64,000 nucleotides of DNA from Hyalangium ruber (GTDB taxonomy: Bacteria; Myxococcota; Myxococcia; Myxococcales; Myxococcaceae): contig NZ_JAXIVS010000001.1 of assembly GCF_034259325.1 (NCBI RefSeq), forward strand, positions 124,001 to 188,000, in the 5' to 3' direction. Below the pieces are notes generated by a model that saw only the letters and a list, made by a program, of their open reading frames with translations, made no database searches and had not been told where the DNA came from. Below are positions 1 through 8,577 of the stretch, one piece after another; positions within the stretch are counted from its first letter, which is position 1, and each line of letters starts with the position of its first letter. Both the position numbers and the translations under genes were made by a program.

Positions 1-119
1 GCGCGGTGGTCGGCCTCCATCTTCTCGTGCGCGGAGGCCAGCTCCGGGTGGGTCGCCGACGGCGCCTTCGCACACGCGACGAGTCCCAGCACTCCCAACG
101 TCAGAATGAGCTTTCGCAT
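1..119 (-). CDS. small lipoprotein, partial (3' end beyond the left edge)
   Basis: The first 39 codons of a minus-strand gene are visible and the rest lies outside the window. The protein begins MRKLILTLGVLGLVACAKAP, a short basic and hydrophobic signal ending in a lipobox (L-V-A-C, Cys16), so an exported lipoprotein is expected. The mature part seen is hydrophilic and histidine/glutamate-rich (HPELASAHEKMEADHR). An in-frame ATG lies at 125, but GAGG just after the preceding stop sits about nine bases before the ATG at 119 and only three before the one at 125, so 119 is preferred. It follows the next lipoprotein gene by about 11 bp and is probably co-transcribed with it. Function unknown. Confidence 0.6.
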   Translation of the reverse strand, partial: MRKLILTLGVLGLVACAKAPSATHPELASAHEKMEADHR

Positions 120-130
120 GGTCATGGCCC

Positions 131-616
131 TCAGTGCTCGTGGCCGTCGTCATGCGCCGCCGCCTCGATGACGACCGAGACGGAGGCCTGCGGGGTGGGA
201 CCAAAGGTGAGGGTGTGCAGGCCCACCTTCATCGGGATCGTGTGGCGCCCCTTGATCTCGGCGCACTCGGAGGAGCTGGTCTTGCTGTCCTCGATGGCCA
301 CGGTCTGGCCATTCGCGTCCTTGATGGCCACCTGCACGTCGGCACCGGTGAAGAGGACGTAGTCCGCCTCCTCCGTAGCGGAGAAGGAGACCGAGCCACC
401 CTTCCCACCCGTCACATCGACGAGCGAGATGTCGTAGCGGCGGTGGTCATCCTTCACCTGCGACAGGTTGGTGGTGGTGGCGGAGGCGTTGACCGTCGAG
501 GAGGGCCCTTCCTTGAGGTGCTCGCACCCCTCGACGTCAATGTTCTCTTCCTCGTCACCACAGCCGATGAGCAGCGCGGTGGACAGCAGGGCAGCGGACA
601 ACAGCTTCAGGTTCAT
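131..616 (-). CDS. exported lipoprotein with histidine-rich tail
   Basis: A 161-residue protein starting MNLKLLSAALLSTALLIGCG, a signal peptide with a lipobox ending at Cys19. The mature part has a short acidic linker, one cysteine pair, and a beta-rich body (YDISLVDVTGGKGGSVSFSA) resembling a single secreted beta-sandwich. It ends in HDDGHEH, a possible metal-binding tail. The reading frame stays open upstream to 799, but the ATG at 616 is chosen because the signal peptide starts there and GGAG precedes it by eight bases. It lies between two other histidine-rich exported proteins on the same strand, which suggests a small periplasmic metal-handling or stress operon. That role is an inference; no family was recognised. 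Confidence 0.7.
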   Translation of the reverse strand: MNLKLLSAALLSTALLIGCGDEEENIDVEGCEHLKEGPSSTVNASATTTNLSQVKDDHRRYDISLVDVTGGKGGSVSFSATEEADYVLFTGADVQVAIKDANGQTVAIEDSKTSSSECAEIKGRHTIPMKVGLHTLTFGPTPQASVSVVIEAAAHDDGHEH

Positions 617-899
617 GTGTGTGACTCCACGGGTGGGTACTGCGGAAAAGCCGCGCGACGCCCCAGCCCCGTGCTCCCGAGAGAGCGGCACGGTGAGGGA
701 CACGCGGCAGGGTGTGCGGAGGAAGCTCCCGCGCCAGGCACAGGGAAGCCTTCGCGGGCGGAGCCCTACGTCAGCAGGGAGACGCCCCGCACGCCGCACG
801 ACTCATGGCTGGAAACAGCCAACGGACGTGGGACGGCGGAAAGCACCCCACTCCCGCACGGCACGCAGGCGCCGCGCAGGAAGACGCGCTCCGACAAGC

Positions 900-1346
900 T
901 CAGGACAGCGGAGGAGATGACTTGGGTGCCAGCCGGAGCCGAGCGACAGGCTCCGGGTGGACCTGCTCCAGCATGGGGGCCGGACTGGATACGGCCAGCG
1001 CCTCCACGGTGAGCAGCGTTTCAACTGCGGGCGTCAGAGTCTCCCGGCGGAAGAAGGTATGGGCGCAGTGCGCCTCGGCGTCGTGCGACGCCATGGCAGC
1101 CGGTCCCGCCCGAGAGATGCTCACCTCGGCGTCGGAGGAGGCGAGCACCACCCCCGCCGGCTGCTCATGCAGCCCTTCCTCGCCAACGTGGATGACCTCA
1201 CCGTGCTCCAGACACGTGGTGTGCTGAACCAGGGTGAAGTGCGCCATGTCCCCCAGGTACGCCAGCGCACAGAGCACCACGAGCGGCAGCGCCAGCAGGC
1301 GCGGCCGGTGGAAGCTTCCAGGCGAATGGCGGTTGGAGTGGCTCAC
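900..1346 (-). CDS. small histidine-rich membrane or secreted protein
   Basis: A 148-residue protein with a GTG start. A basic N-terminus (SNRHSPGSFHRPR) is followed by one hydrophobic segment at about residues 17-36 (LLALPLVVLCALAYLGDMAH), so it is either a signal-anchor protein or is cleaved. The rest is rich in histidine (for example HFTLVQH, CLEHGEVIHV, ASHDAEAHCAH). The layout recalls small His-rich proteins found beside heavy-metal efflux genes (DUF2946-like), but no confident family match can be made by eye. It is the first gene of the three-gene minus-strand set at the left edge, 283 bp upstream of the next lipoprotein gene. No strong ribosome-binding site precedes the GTG, so the start is uncertain. 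Confidence 0.55.
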   Translation of the reverse strand: MSHSNRHSPGSFHRPRLLALPLVVLCALAYLGDMAHFTLVQHTTCLEHGEVIHVGEEGLHEQPAGVVLASSDAEVSISRAGPAAMASHDAEAHCAHTFFRRETLTPAVETLLTVEALAVSSPAPMLEQVHPEPVARLRLAPKSSPPLS

Positions 1347-1425
1347 GTCAGTCGAGTGCTAAGTGAACAGCAGTTGCATTTGTAAGCCAGTCCCTTGCCG
1401 GGTGCAAGCCAGTCGAAGCATCGAC

Positions 1426-3075
1426 TCAGACGGCGTACCCCATCGCGCCCGCCTTCGTCGGCGCGTCCGGATCGAGCATGACGTTCACGCAGGCCACCGT
1501 GCCGCTGGCCACCGCGCGCTCCAGCGCCGGGCGGATCTGCGCGGGCTCGGTGACGAGTTCCCCGTGGCCGCCCAGCGCCTCCACCACCTTGTCGTAGCGG
1601 GTAGGTGCCAGCAGCGTGCCCGGCGACTTGTCCTCGCCGAACATGCCCACCTGCGGCAGGCGAATCTGCCCCCAGGCCGCGTCATTGCCCACCACGCACA
1701 CCATGGGCAGCTTGAAGCGCACCGCCGTCTCGAAGTCCATGCCGTTGAGACCGAACGAGCCGTCGCCCTGGATGACCCAGTGCGTGCGGTTGGGGTGCAG
1801 CGTCTTGGAGGCGATGGCGAACGGCGCGCCCACGCCCAGGCACCCCAGCGGTCCCGGATCCAGCCAGCGACCCGGCTGGCGCAGCTCGATCACCTTGGCG
1901 GCCATGGCCACCCAGTTGCCACCGTCCGCGATGAACACCGGGTCCTGCCCCGCCGAGTTGGCCACGTCGGACATCTCCTTGGCCAACCGGTAGTGGTGGA
2001 TGGGGGCGCTGTCGTCCTTCGTCCACGCCTCCAGGTCCTTCAGCTTCTTGTTCTCGCGGGCACGCAGGCCCGAGAGGAACGAGGTGCGCTCGGTGCGCGG
2101 CGTCGCGTCCGCGAACGCGGTGAGCGCGCTGAAGCTGTCGGCGATGATGCCCACCTCCACCCGCCGGTTGCGGCCGATCTCCGTCGGATCGATGTCCACC
2201 TGGACGATCTTCGACTCCGCGCTGAAGGTGGGCTCCGCGCCATAGTTGAGGCGGAAGTCGAACGGAGTGCCGATGACGAACACCACGTCCGCGCCGCTCA
2301 AGGCATCCTTGCGCGTGTGCTGGAAGAAGAGCGGGTGGCTCGCCGGCAGACAGCCACGCCCCGCGCCGTTGAGGTAGACGGGCACCTGCGCCGTCTCGCA
2401 GAAGCGGCGCAGCGCATCCCACGCGCCGTCCCAGTACACGGAAGAGCCGGCGATGATGGCCGGGCGCTCGGCGGACTTCAGCAGCGCCATGGCCTCGTCC
2501 ACCTTGCGCGGATCCGGCGGCTGTCGCGCATCCGTACGGTAGCGCTCCGGCAGTTGCAGGGCGGCTTCGTCCGCGCCGTTGCAGAGCACATCCCACGCCA
2601 GCTCCAGGAAGACGGGCCCCGGCCGACCGGACAGCGCCACGCGAAACGCCTTGGCCAGATACGACGGCACCAGATCTGGCGTGGGGATGCGATCCGACCA
2701 CTTGGAGATGCGGTGGAACAGGTCCACCTGCTCCATCTCCTGCAGCGAGCCGCGGCTCTGGTTGAAGATGGGTGCCGCGCCGCCCAGGAGGATCATCGGC
2801 GAGCTGGCCGCGTGGGCGTTGGCCACGCCGGTCAGCGCGTCCGTCACGCCGGGACCCGCCGTCACCACCGCCACGCCAATGCCTCGCGTCACCCGGGCAT
2901 AGGCATCCGCGGCGTGCGCGGCGGCCTGCTCATGCCGGGTGTCGATGACCTGGATGCCCTCCTCCACGCAGCCCGCGTAAATGGGGGCTACATGCAACCC
3001 CGAGAGGGTGAAGATGTGCCGGACGCCCTCCTTCTTGAGCATCTTCGCGACGAGCTGCCCGCCTGTCACCGACAT
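1426..3075 (-). CDS. thiamine-diphosphate-dependent enzyme, acetolactate synthase / 2-hydroxyacyl-CoA lyase-like
   Basis: A 549-residue protein, the usual length for the ThDP decarboxylase/acetolactate synthase superfamily. The N-terminal pyrimidine-binding domain carries the catalytic glutamate in DTRHEQAAAHA (Glu49). The central domain is typical, and the C-terminal pyrophosphate-binding domain has GDGSFGLNGMDFETA (from about residue 437), ending GND where the Mg/ThDP motif normally has NN. The reaction is probably carboligation or decarboxylation of a 2-oxo acid or 2-hydroxyacyl-CoA. Substrate cannot be assigned; no acetolactate synthase small subunit lies nearby, which argues against a biosynthetic IlvB. 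GGAGG six bases before the ATG supports the start. The DsbA-fold isomerase gene lies 43 bp upstream on the same strand, so the two may form a catabolic operon. Confidence 0.8.
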   Translation of the reverse strand: MSVTGGQLVAKMLKKEGVRHIFTLSGLHVAPIYAGCVEEGIQVIDTRHEQAAAHAADAYARVTRGIGVAVVTAGPGVTDALTGVANAHAASSPMILLGGAAPIFNQSRGSLQEMEQVDLFHRISKWSDRIPTPDLVPSYLAKAFRVALSGRPGPVFLELAWDVLCNGADEAALQLPERYRTDARQPPDPRKVDEAMALLKSAERPAIIAGSSVYWDGAWDALRRFCETAQVPVYLNGAGRGCLPASHPLFFQHTRKDALSGADVVFVIGTPFDFRLNYGAEPTFSAESKIVQVDIDPTEIGRNRRVEVGIIADSFSALTAFADATPRTERTSFLSGLRARENKKLKDLEAWTKDDSAPIHHYRLAKEMSDVANSAGQDPVFIADGGNWVAMAAKVIELRQPGRWLDPGPLGCLGVGAPFAIASKTLHPNRTHWVIQGDGSFGLNGMDFETAVRFKLPMVCVVGNDAAWGQIRLPQVGMFGEDKSPGTLLAPTRYDKVVEALGGHGELVTEPAQIRPALERAVASGTVACVNVMLDPDAPTKAGAMGYAV

Positions 3076-3118
3076 GCCGTGCCTCCTCCCGTGAGTCGTT
3101 GAAAGCTCTTCGTGAAGC

Positions 3119-3712
3119 TCAGGCCCCCCGCAGGGCCCGCTCCACGAACATCAGTCGATCATTGCCGAAATACATGTCCTCCCCCACGAAGAACGTGGGG
3201 GCGCCGAAGGAGCCCCGGGCCACGGCCTCATCCGTGTTGCGGCGCAGGGCGTCCTTGATCTCCTGGCTCTCCGCGCGCGCCATCGCCGTCTCCGCCACGA
3301 GGCCCGCCGCATTCGCCACCTCCGCGAGCACCTTCGGATCGTTCAGGTCCCGGCCCTCGACGAAGGCGACCCGATAAGCAGCGTGGGTAAAGGGGGCGAT
3401 GCGCCCCTGCTCCGTCGCCACCAGCCCGAGCCGGTTGGCCTTCAAGGAGTTGATGGGGAAGCTCTCCGGAAGCCGAAACTCCGGCAGCCCCAGGTGGCGC
3501 GCCCAGTCCTGAAGGTCTTTGCCGAGATAAGCGGCCTTGTGCGCGTTAGTGACCGGTGGCACGTTCCCCGTGGCCTTGAATACGGCACCCAGGAGAAAGG
3601 GGCGCCAGCGCAGCTCCGCACCCGTACGCTGCGCGACGGCTTCCACTTGCTGGGAGGCGAGGTAGGAATACGGACTGGCGTAATCGAAGAAGAACTCGAG
3701 CGTCTTGGCCAT
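3119..3712 (-). CDS. 2-hydroxychromene-2-carboxylate isomerase-like protein (DsbA / kappa-GST fold)
   Basis: A 197-residue protein of the DsbA-like thioredoxin-fold isomerase family. The N-terminus LEFFFDYASPYSYLAS carries the family's catalytic serine (Ser13) in place of a CxxC. The C-terminal part GSFGAPTFFVGEDMYFGNDRL is the conserved cis-proline/substrate loop (GAPTF). Relatives isomerise hydroxychromene carboxylates glutathione-dependently in naphthalene catabolism or act as kappa-class GSTs; the true substrate here is unknown. The frame is open beyond 4100, but the ATG at 3712 gives the usual length and starts just before the first beta strand. It is transcribed away from the ATP-grasp gene across a 76-bp divergent promoter region and lies directly upstream of the ThDP enzyme. 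Confidence 0.85.
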   Translation of the reverse strand: MAKTLEFFFDYASPYSYLASQQVEAVAQRTGAELRWRPFLLGAVFKATGNVPPVTNAHKAAYLGKDLQDWARHLGLPEFRLPESFPINSLKANRLGLVATEQGRIAPFTHAAYRVAFVEGRDLNDPKVLAEVANAAGLVAETAMARAESQEIKDALRRNTDEAVARGSFGAPTFFVGEDMYFGNDRLMFVERALRGA

Positions 3713-3788
3713 CGAGCGGCTCCACCCGGGACACCTGGCGCGGTGCCAGGTGGCATGTCTGGAAGTATCGCGAAGAAGGTTTATCCCC

Positions 3789-5261
3789 GTGAATGAACTT
3801 TTAGAAGTCCTGCGGTTCCAAGCCCCCAAGTTTGGCGCGGAGTTGTCCCGCACCGCATACCAGCGCGGCTTGGCGGTGACCCAGAAGGACGGCACCACCC
3901 GCCCCATCCCCATCACCGCCACGCCCGTCATCCTCGACGCCGCGGAGATCCGCCGCCGCGCTGAGCTGGCCACGAAGCTGTCCTCCGCCACGCACAAGAT
4001 GGCCGAGGCGGTGCTCAACGGTGGCTCCCGCGAAGTCCTCCTCGGCGCGCTCTCGCCCCTGGAGCGCTCCATCGCCGAGCGCACCTTCAGCCACGTCGCC
4101 CGGCTGGCCACCACGCGCGTGGACTTCTTCGTGGACACCGGCAACCAGGCACGCGCCCTGGAGATCAACACCACCATCCCCGCGATGCAGGGCTACTCGG
4201 ACATCGCCGCGCGCTCGTTCCTCGAGGTGGTGGCCCGGCACTTCAACTACCCGGAGCGCGCCATCCACGCGCTGCTGACGCTCAACGGCAGCAACGCGAT
4301 GGCGCTCTACCGCGCCCTGCTGGACGGGTACGCCGCCGAGCGCGACGGGAAGTTGCCGGACACCATCGCCCTGCTCTGCCGCCGCAACGACGCGCAGATC
4401 ACCGAGCTGCGCTACCTGTGCGAGCGCTTCCGCGAGTTCGGCGCGGACGCGGACGTGGTCCACCCGGATGAGGTGTCCGGCGACGACGCCTTCATCGTGA
4501 ACGGCAAGAAGTACGAGCTCGTCTATCGCCACCTCTTCATCCGGCGCCTGGAGGAGACGCCCTCGCCCTGGGTGGAGGAGTTCCTGGGCGTCGTGCCGGG
4601 CAAGAAGGCCGTCTTCCTCAACCCGCCCACCTCGCAGATGGAGGTGAAGGCGACCTTCGCCCTGCTCTCGCAGGCCGTGACCGATCCGGCGCTCGCGGAG
4701 GGCGCGGGCCTGGACGCCTCCGAGCTGGAGGCCATCCGCGTCTCCGTCCCCTGGACGCGGCGCTTTCGGAGCGGCCCCGCGACAGGGCCCGGAGGCGAGG
4801 CGCTGGACGATCTGGTGGCCGCGGTGGCCGCCGAGCCTCGCCGCTTCGTGCTCAAGCGCTCCTGGGACTACGGCGGCAAGGCCGTGTTCCTCGGCCGCTC
4901 GGTGGGCAGCGTGCCGTACAACGAGCGCGCACAGGCCCTCTATGGAGGGCCCCTGACCTGGGCCGAGCTGTGCGAGCGAGCAGTCTCGGACCCGACCGGC
5001 GGCGGCTACGTGGTGCAGGAGGTGGTGGAGACGACGCCCGAGGAACATCTGGTCTGCACCGACACCGGCGCGCTGCCCACCTCGTTCTTCGTGGACTACT
5101 CCGCCTATGCCTCGGTCGGGCTGGCCAGGCAGCCAGCCTGGGGCGGCGTGTGCCGCGGCTCCATGGGAGAGATCGTCAACATCGTGGGCGGCGGCGGCGT
5201 GTTGCCGCTCATCACCACCGAGGTCGCCCACAAGCTGCTCATGGCCTGGAAGGCCATCTGA
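3789..5261 (+). CDS. ATP-grasp-like protein of unknown substrate
   Basis: A 490-residue protein with a GTG start preceded by AGAAGG nine bases upstream. The C-terminal third has ATP-grasp features: RFVLKRSWDYGGKAVFLG at about residues 350-368 (nucleotide-binding lysine and glycine-rich loop), then YVVQEVVE and a C-terminal CRGSMGEIVNIVGGGG. The N-terminal half includes FFVDTGNQARALEINTTIPAMQGYSD, similar in feel to circularly permuted ATP-grasp or glutathione-synthase-like proteins. Such enzymes usually join a carboxylate to an amine or thiol through an acyl-phosphate. No substrate or partner gene is evident, so the product is unknown. It is divergent from the isomerase/ThDP pair and followed by a hairpin at 5262-5281. 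Confidence 0.65.
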   Translation: MNELLEVLRFQAPKFGAELSRTAYQRGLAVTQKDGTTRPIPITATPVILDAAEIRRRAELATKLSSATHKMAEAVLNGGSREVLLGALSPLERSIAERTFSHVARLATTRVDFFVDTGNQARALEINTTIPAMQGYSDIAARSFLEVVARHFNYPERAIHALLTLNGSNAMALYRALLDGYAAERDGKLPDTIALLCRRNDAQITELRYLCERFREFGADADVVHPDEVSGDDAFIVNGKKYELVYRHLFIRRLEETPSPWVEEFLGVVPGKKAVFLNPPTSQMEVKATFALLSQAVTDPALAEGAGLDASELEAIRVSVPWTRRFRSGPATGPGGEALDDLVAAVAAEPRRFVLKRSWDYGGKAVFLGRSVGSVPYNERAQALYGGPLTWAELCERAVSDPTGGGYVVQEVVETTPEEHLVCTDTGALPTSFFVDYSAYASVGLARQPAWGGVCRGSMGEIVNIVGGGGVLPLITTEVAHKLLMAWKAI

Positions 5262-5281
5262 AGCGCGAGAGAGATCGCGCT
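5262..5281. terminator. hairpin just after the ATP-grasp stop codon
   Basis: Perfect 7-bp arms AGCGCGA (5262-5268) and TCGCGCT (5275-5281) with a six-base loop, immediately after the TGA stop. What follows is ATATAAGG rather than a T-run, so this is a weak terminator candidate. TATATAA could equally serve as a -10-like element for the membrane protein gene starting at 5338. Confidence 0.4.
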
Positions 5282-5337
5282 ATATAAGGTAGCGCTTGCC
5301 GCCGGGCTCCTCCGGCGCTGGAAAGGAAGAGCTTCGA

Positions 5338-6051
5338 ATGGCCTGGGAAACCTCGGGATGGCAGTCCGCCTCCGCCTCGTCGGAGGTCAACGCCGCCCTC
5401 GTACAGGAGTCGCGGCGCGCGTTCATGTCGCGCGTGTACGGCTGGATGTTCGCCGGCCTCATGGTCACCGGCCTGGTGGCGCTCTTCACCGTCAGCAACC
5501 AGCAGCTGCTGAATGTAGCCGTCGCGTGGCGCATCCCGCTGCTGCTGGCGGAGCTGGGCCTGGTCTTCCTGCTCTCGCTGATGGCGCCCCGGCTGTCCGG
5601 CCCGGTGGCCGGGTTGATGTTCCTGGCCTACTCGGCGCTCACGGGGATGACGCTGTCCATCTACTTCCTCATCTACACCGCGGGCTCCATCGGCCAGGCC
5701 TTCCTGCTCACCGCCGGCGTCTTCGGCGCGCTGAGCCTCTACGGCACGCTCACCAAGAAGGACCTGAGCGCCTGGGGCTCCTTCCTCTTCATGGGCCTGG
5801 TGGGCGTGGTGCTGGCCGGTCTGGTGAACCTCTTCCTGCGCAGCGACGCGATGTCCTTCGTCGTCGCTTGTGCCTCCGTGGTCGTCTTCGCGGGCCTGAC
5901 CGCCTATGACACCCAGAAGCTGCGCGAGATGCACGCCACCACCGGCTACAGCAGCGCCGCCAGCGTGAGCATCGTCGGCGCGCTCACCCTGTACCTGGAC
6001 TTCATCAACCTGTTCCTCGCCCTGCTGCGGCTGCTCGGTCGCCGCCGCTAA
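5338..6051 (+). CDS. Bax inhibitor-1 / YccA-YbhL family membrane protein
   Basis: A 237-residue integral membrane protein with about seven hydrophobic segments. The N-terminal cytoplasmic stretch reads VQESRRAFMSRVYGWMFAGLMV, followed by the family's AYSALTGMTLSIYF and, near the end, the conserved FAGLTAYDTQKLREM and LTLYLDFINLFLALLRLLGRR. These are signatures of the BI-1-like (TMBIM, YccA/YbhL) family, whose bacterial members include pH-dependent calcium leak channels and FtsH-associated proteins; the exact role here is unknown. The ATG is preceded by AAGGAAG about eight bases upstream. It stands alone, followed by a palindromic hairpin at 6117-6140. Confidence 0.92.
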   Translation: MAWETSGWQSASASSEVNAALVQESRRAFMSRVYGWMFAGLMVTGLVALFTVSNQQLLNVAVAWRIPLLLAELGLVFLLSLMAPRLSGPVAGLMFLAYSALTGMTLSIYFLIYTAGSIGQAFLLTAGVFGALSLYGTLTKKDLSAWGSFLFMGLVGVVLAGLVNLFLRSDAMSFVVACASVVVFAGLTAYDTQKLREMHATTGYSSAASVSIVGALTLYLDFINLFLALLRLLGRRR

Positions 6052-6116
6052 CGCGGATCCACGCCCTGGGAGGTCCCTTCACGGACCCGTGGTGAAGGCG
6101 ACCTCCCCGTCGGGCT

Positions 6117-6140
6117 CCGACTCCCTACCCAGGGAGTCGG
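6117..6140. terminator. perfect 10-bp hairpin between the BI-1 gene and vgrG
   Basis: CCGACTCCCT (6117-6126) and AGGGAGTCGG (6131-6140) form perfect 10-bp arms around a four-base ACCC loop. It lies 65 bp after the BI-1 stop and about 105 bp before vgrG. There is no T-tract on either side, so it may be a terminator, a transcript-stabilising hairpin or a protein-binding dyad. Confidence 0.5.
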
Positions 6141-6246
6141 ACGCATCGCTCGCGGTTGATGGTGTCAGCCAGCTGACATACGGTTGTGGGATCTCCAACC
6201 GTGCCCGCGCCTCCGCACGGGCCGCGCCGCGAGTGGGTGCCCCGAG

Positions 6247-8577
6247 ATGGACGTCTTCACGCTGACGTGTGACAAGCTCCCCACCGAGACGCGAGTCATG
6301 CGGGTGTCCGGCCACGAGGGGCTGTCCCGGCTCTACAGCTTCACGCTCGACCTGGTGATGCCTGGAGACGAGGGCCTGTCCTTCGACATGGGGGAGGCCA
6401 TCAACACCGCGGCCACCCTGGACATCCACGAGGGAAACGGCACGCGGCGCGGCACCTTCCACGGCATCCTCTCCACCGTGGACTGGGTACAGGAGGTGGC
6501 CGACAACGCCATCTACCGGGTGACGCTGGTGCCGCGCCTGTGGCGGCTGGGCCTGAGCGTTCACAGCAACGTCTTCGTGGACAAGACCGTCAAGGACATC
6601 GCCATGGACGTGCTCCTGTCCAACGGTCTCAAGGAGAAGAAGGACTTCGAGTTCCGGCTGGGGCCCACCAAGTACGAGAAGATGCCGCACGTGTCCCAGT
6701 ACCGGGAGAGCGACCTGGACTTCCTGTCGCGGCGCCTGGAGCGGGACGGCCTCTACTACTTCTTCGAGCAGTTGGACGCCGGCGAGAAGCTCATCATCAC
6801 CGACGCCCAGGACAAGCACACCGCCAGCGGCTCGGTGCGCTATTTCCCTCAGGGCTCGAGCGAGACCATGGGCACCGAGGCGCTCCACGCCTTCGTGTGC
6901 CGGCACCAGATCCGCCCCAAGCAGGTGAAGCTGCGGGAGTACGACTACCTGCGGCCGACCATGGATCTGATGAAGACGGACCCCGTGGTGCAGAACGGCG
7001 ACGGGGACGTGGTCAGCCATGACGAGAACTACAGCACCCCGGGCGAGGGCCAGCGGTTGGCCAAGGTGCGCTCCGAGGAGCTCAAGTCGCGCGAGGTGGT
7101 GTTCGAGGGCCATGGCCTCACCTACGACGTGCGCCCGGGCTACACCTTCGACGTGACGGCGCACCCGCGCCCCTCCTTCAACGTGTCGTACCTGGCCGTG
7201 GCGGTGACGCACGAGGGCACCCAGGGCGTGCTCGGCGAAGGCCCCCAGCAGGAGCCGCAAGCGCCCACCTACCTCGTCCGGATGGAGGCCATCCCCGCCA
7301 CCGTGCAGTTCCGGCCGCGCCGCCTCACGCCCATTCCGCGCATCTACGGCACGGAGATGGGCGTGGTGGACGGGGAGCAGGACAGCACCTACGCGCAGAT
7401 CGACAGCCACGGCCGCTACAAGGTGCAGGTCTTCTTCGACGAGAACGATCCGCGCAACGGCAAGGCCTCCATGTGGCTGCGCATGCTGCAGCCGCACGGT
7501 GGACCGAACGAGGGCTTCCACTTCCCGCTGCGCAAGAACACCGAGGTGATGCTGGTGTTCCTGGGGGGAGACCCGGACCGGCCGGTGATCGCCGGCGTGG
7601 TGCCCAACACGCACACGCCCAGCCCCGTCACGGTGGACAACGCCACCCACAACGTCATCCTCACCGGCGGCGGCACCCGGATGGAGATCGAGGACAACGA
7701 CGGCGCGCAGTACCTGAAGATCACCACGCCGCCCGAGTCGACCCTCCTCCACCTGGGCGCCCCGGATGGGGCCGGCTACAACGTCCACCTGTCCTCCATG
7801 GGCAAGGGGCTGGTGGAGTTCGGCGGCGACCTGGACATCCGGGTGGACGGGCATCAGACGGAGGAGGTCACCCTCGACGTCCGCGAGCACTACAAGGCCA
7901 AGCGGGACACCACGGTGGACTCCGACCACAAGGTCGAGGTCAAGGGCAAGGAGGACTACAAGGTCCACGGCAACCAGAAGACCGAGGTCCTGTCCAACCG
8001 TGAAGTGAAGGTGACGAGCAACCAGAAGCACGAGGTCGGCGGCAACGACGAGGTGAAGGTCACCGGCAACCAGACCGTCAAGGTCACCGGCAACCAGGAA
8101 ACCACCGTGACGGGCAATCAGAAGAACACCGTCACCGGCAACCAGACCGAGACCATCACCGGCAACGTCATGCAGACGGTGACGGGCAACGTCACCCAGA
8201 CGCACTCGGCCAACCTCACGCACACCGTGGTGGGCTCGGCCACCGTCAGCTACGTGGCCGACAAGAAGGAGAGCATCGTGGGGGCGGAGGCCTCCTTCAA
8301 GATCTCCGCGACCTCGGAGACCGTGCTCGGGGTGAAGAACGAGAACATCATAGTGTCGAAGATCGACTCGGTGCTCGGCTCGGCGATCGAGGCCATCATC
8401 GGCCTGAAGGTGGCCACGCACCTGGGCCCGTCCATCGAGGTCACCTCGGTCCTCAAGCTCGGCAAGCGCGGCATCAGCCTGTCCGCCATCGACCTGGAGG
8501 TGAAGAACACCACCGGTCCCCGCATCGGCAACGCGGCCCTCGAGATCGCCTGCAGAGCCATCACGATCTTTCCATGA
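6247..8577 (+). CDS. vgrG: type VI secretion tip protein VgrG
   Basis: A 776-residue spike protein. The N-terminus (MDVFTLTCDKLPTETRVMRV..GLSRLYSFTLDLV) is the gp27-like hub domain. The middle holds the gp5-like OB-fold (DSHGRYKVQVFFDENDPRNG, MWLRMLQPHGG..GFHFPLRKNTEVMLVFLGGDPDRP). From about residue 555 to 670 it switches to tandem short repeats of the type (V/I)TGN(Q/V)xxTV, the beta-helical needle. VgrG trimers sit on the Hcp tube tip and deliver effectors, usually through PAAR proteins. The residues after the helix may be an adaptor extension; no toxin domain was recognised. It heads a tightly packed module, its stop overlapping the next start by 4 bp (ATGA). The start is uncertain because only a weak GGGTG precedes the ATG. 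Confidence 0.93.
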   Translation: MDVFTLTCDKLPTETRVMRVSGHEGLSRLYSFTLDLVMPGDEGLSFDMGEAINTAATLDIHEGNGTRRGTFHGILSTVDWVQEVADNAIYRVTLVPRLWRLGLSVHSNVFVDKTVKDIAMDVLLSNGLKEKKDFEFRLGPTKYEKMPHVSQYRESDLDFLSRRLERDGLYYFFEQLDAGEKLIITDAQDKHTASGSVRYFPQGSSETMGTEALHAFVCRHQIRPKQVKLREYDYLRPTMDLMKTDPVVQNGDGDVVSHDENYSTPGEGQRLAKVRSEELKSREVVFEGHGLTYDVRPGYTFDVTAHPRPSFNVSYLAVAVTHEGTQGVLGEGPQQEPQAPTYLVRMEAIPATVQFRPRRLTPIPRIYGTEMGVVDGEQDSTYAQIDSHGRYKVQVFFDENDPRNGKASMWLRMLQPHGGPNEGFHFPLRKNTEVMLVFLGGDPDRPVIAGVVPNTHTPSPVTVDNATHNVILTGGGTRMEIEDNDGAQYLKITTPPESTLLHLGAPDGAGYNVHLSSMGKGLVEFGGDLDIRVDGHQTEEVTLDVREHYKAKRDTTVDSDHKVEVKGKEDYKVHGNQKTEVLSNREVKVTSNQKHEVGGNDEVKVTGNQTVKVTGNQETTVTGNQKNTVTGNQTETITGNVMQTVTGNVTQTHSANLTHTVVGSATVSYVADKKESIVGAEASFKISATSETVLGVKNENIIVSKIDSVLGSAIEAIIGLKVATHLGPSIEVTSVLKLGKRGISLSAIDLEVKNTTGPRIGNAALEIACRAITIFP

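Noticed and set aside
6079-8421. Long open frame antisense to vgrG (about 780 codons)
   Set aside because: It is a GC-rich antisense frame rich in Arg, His, Val and Gly with no domain or start signal; vgrG on the other strand explains the sequence.
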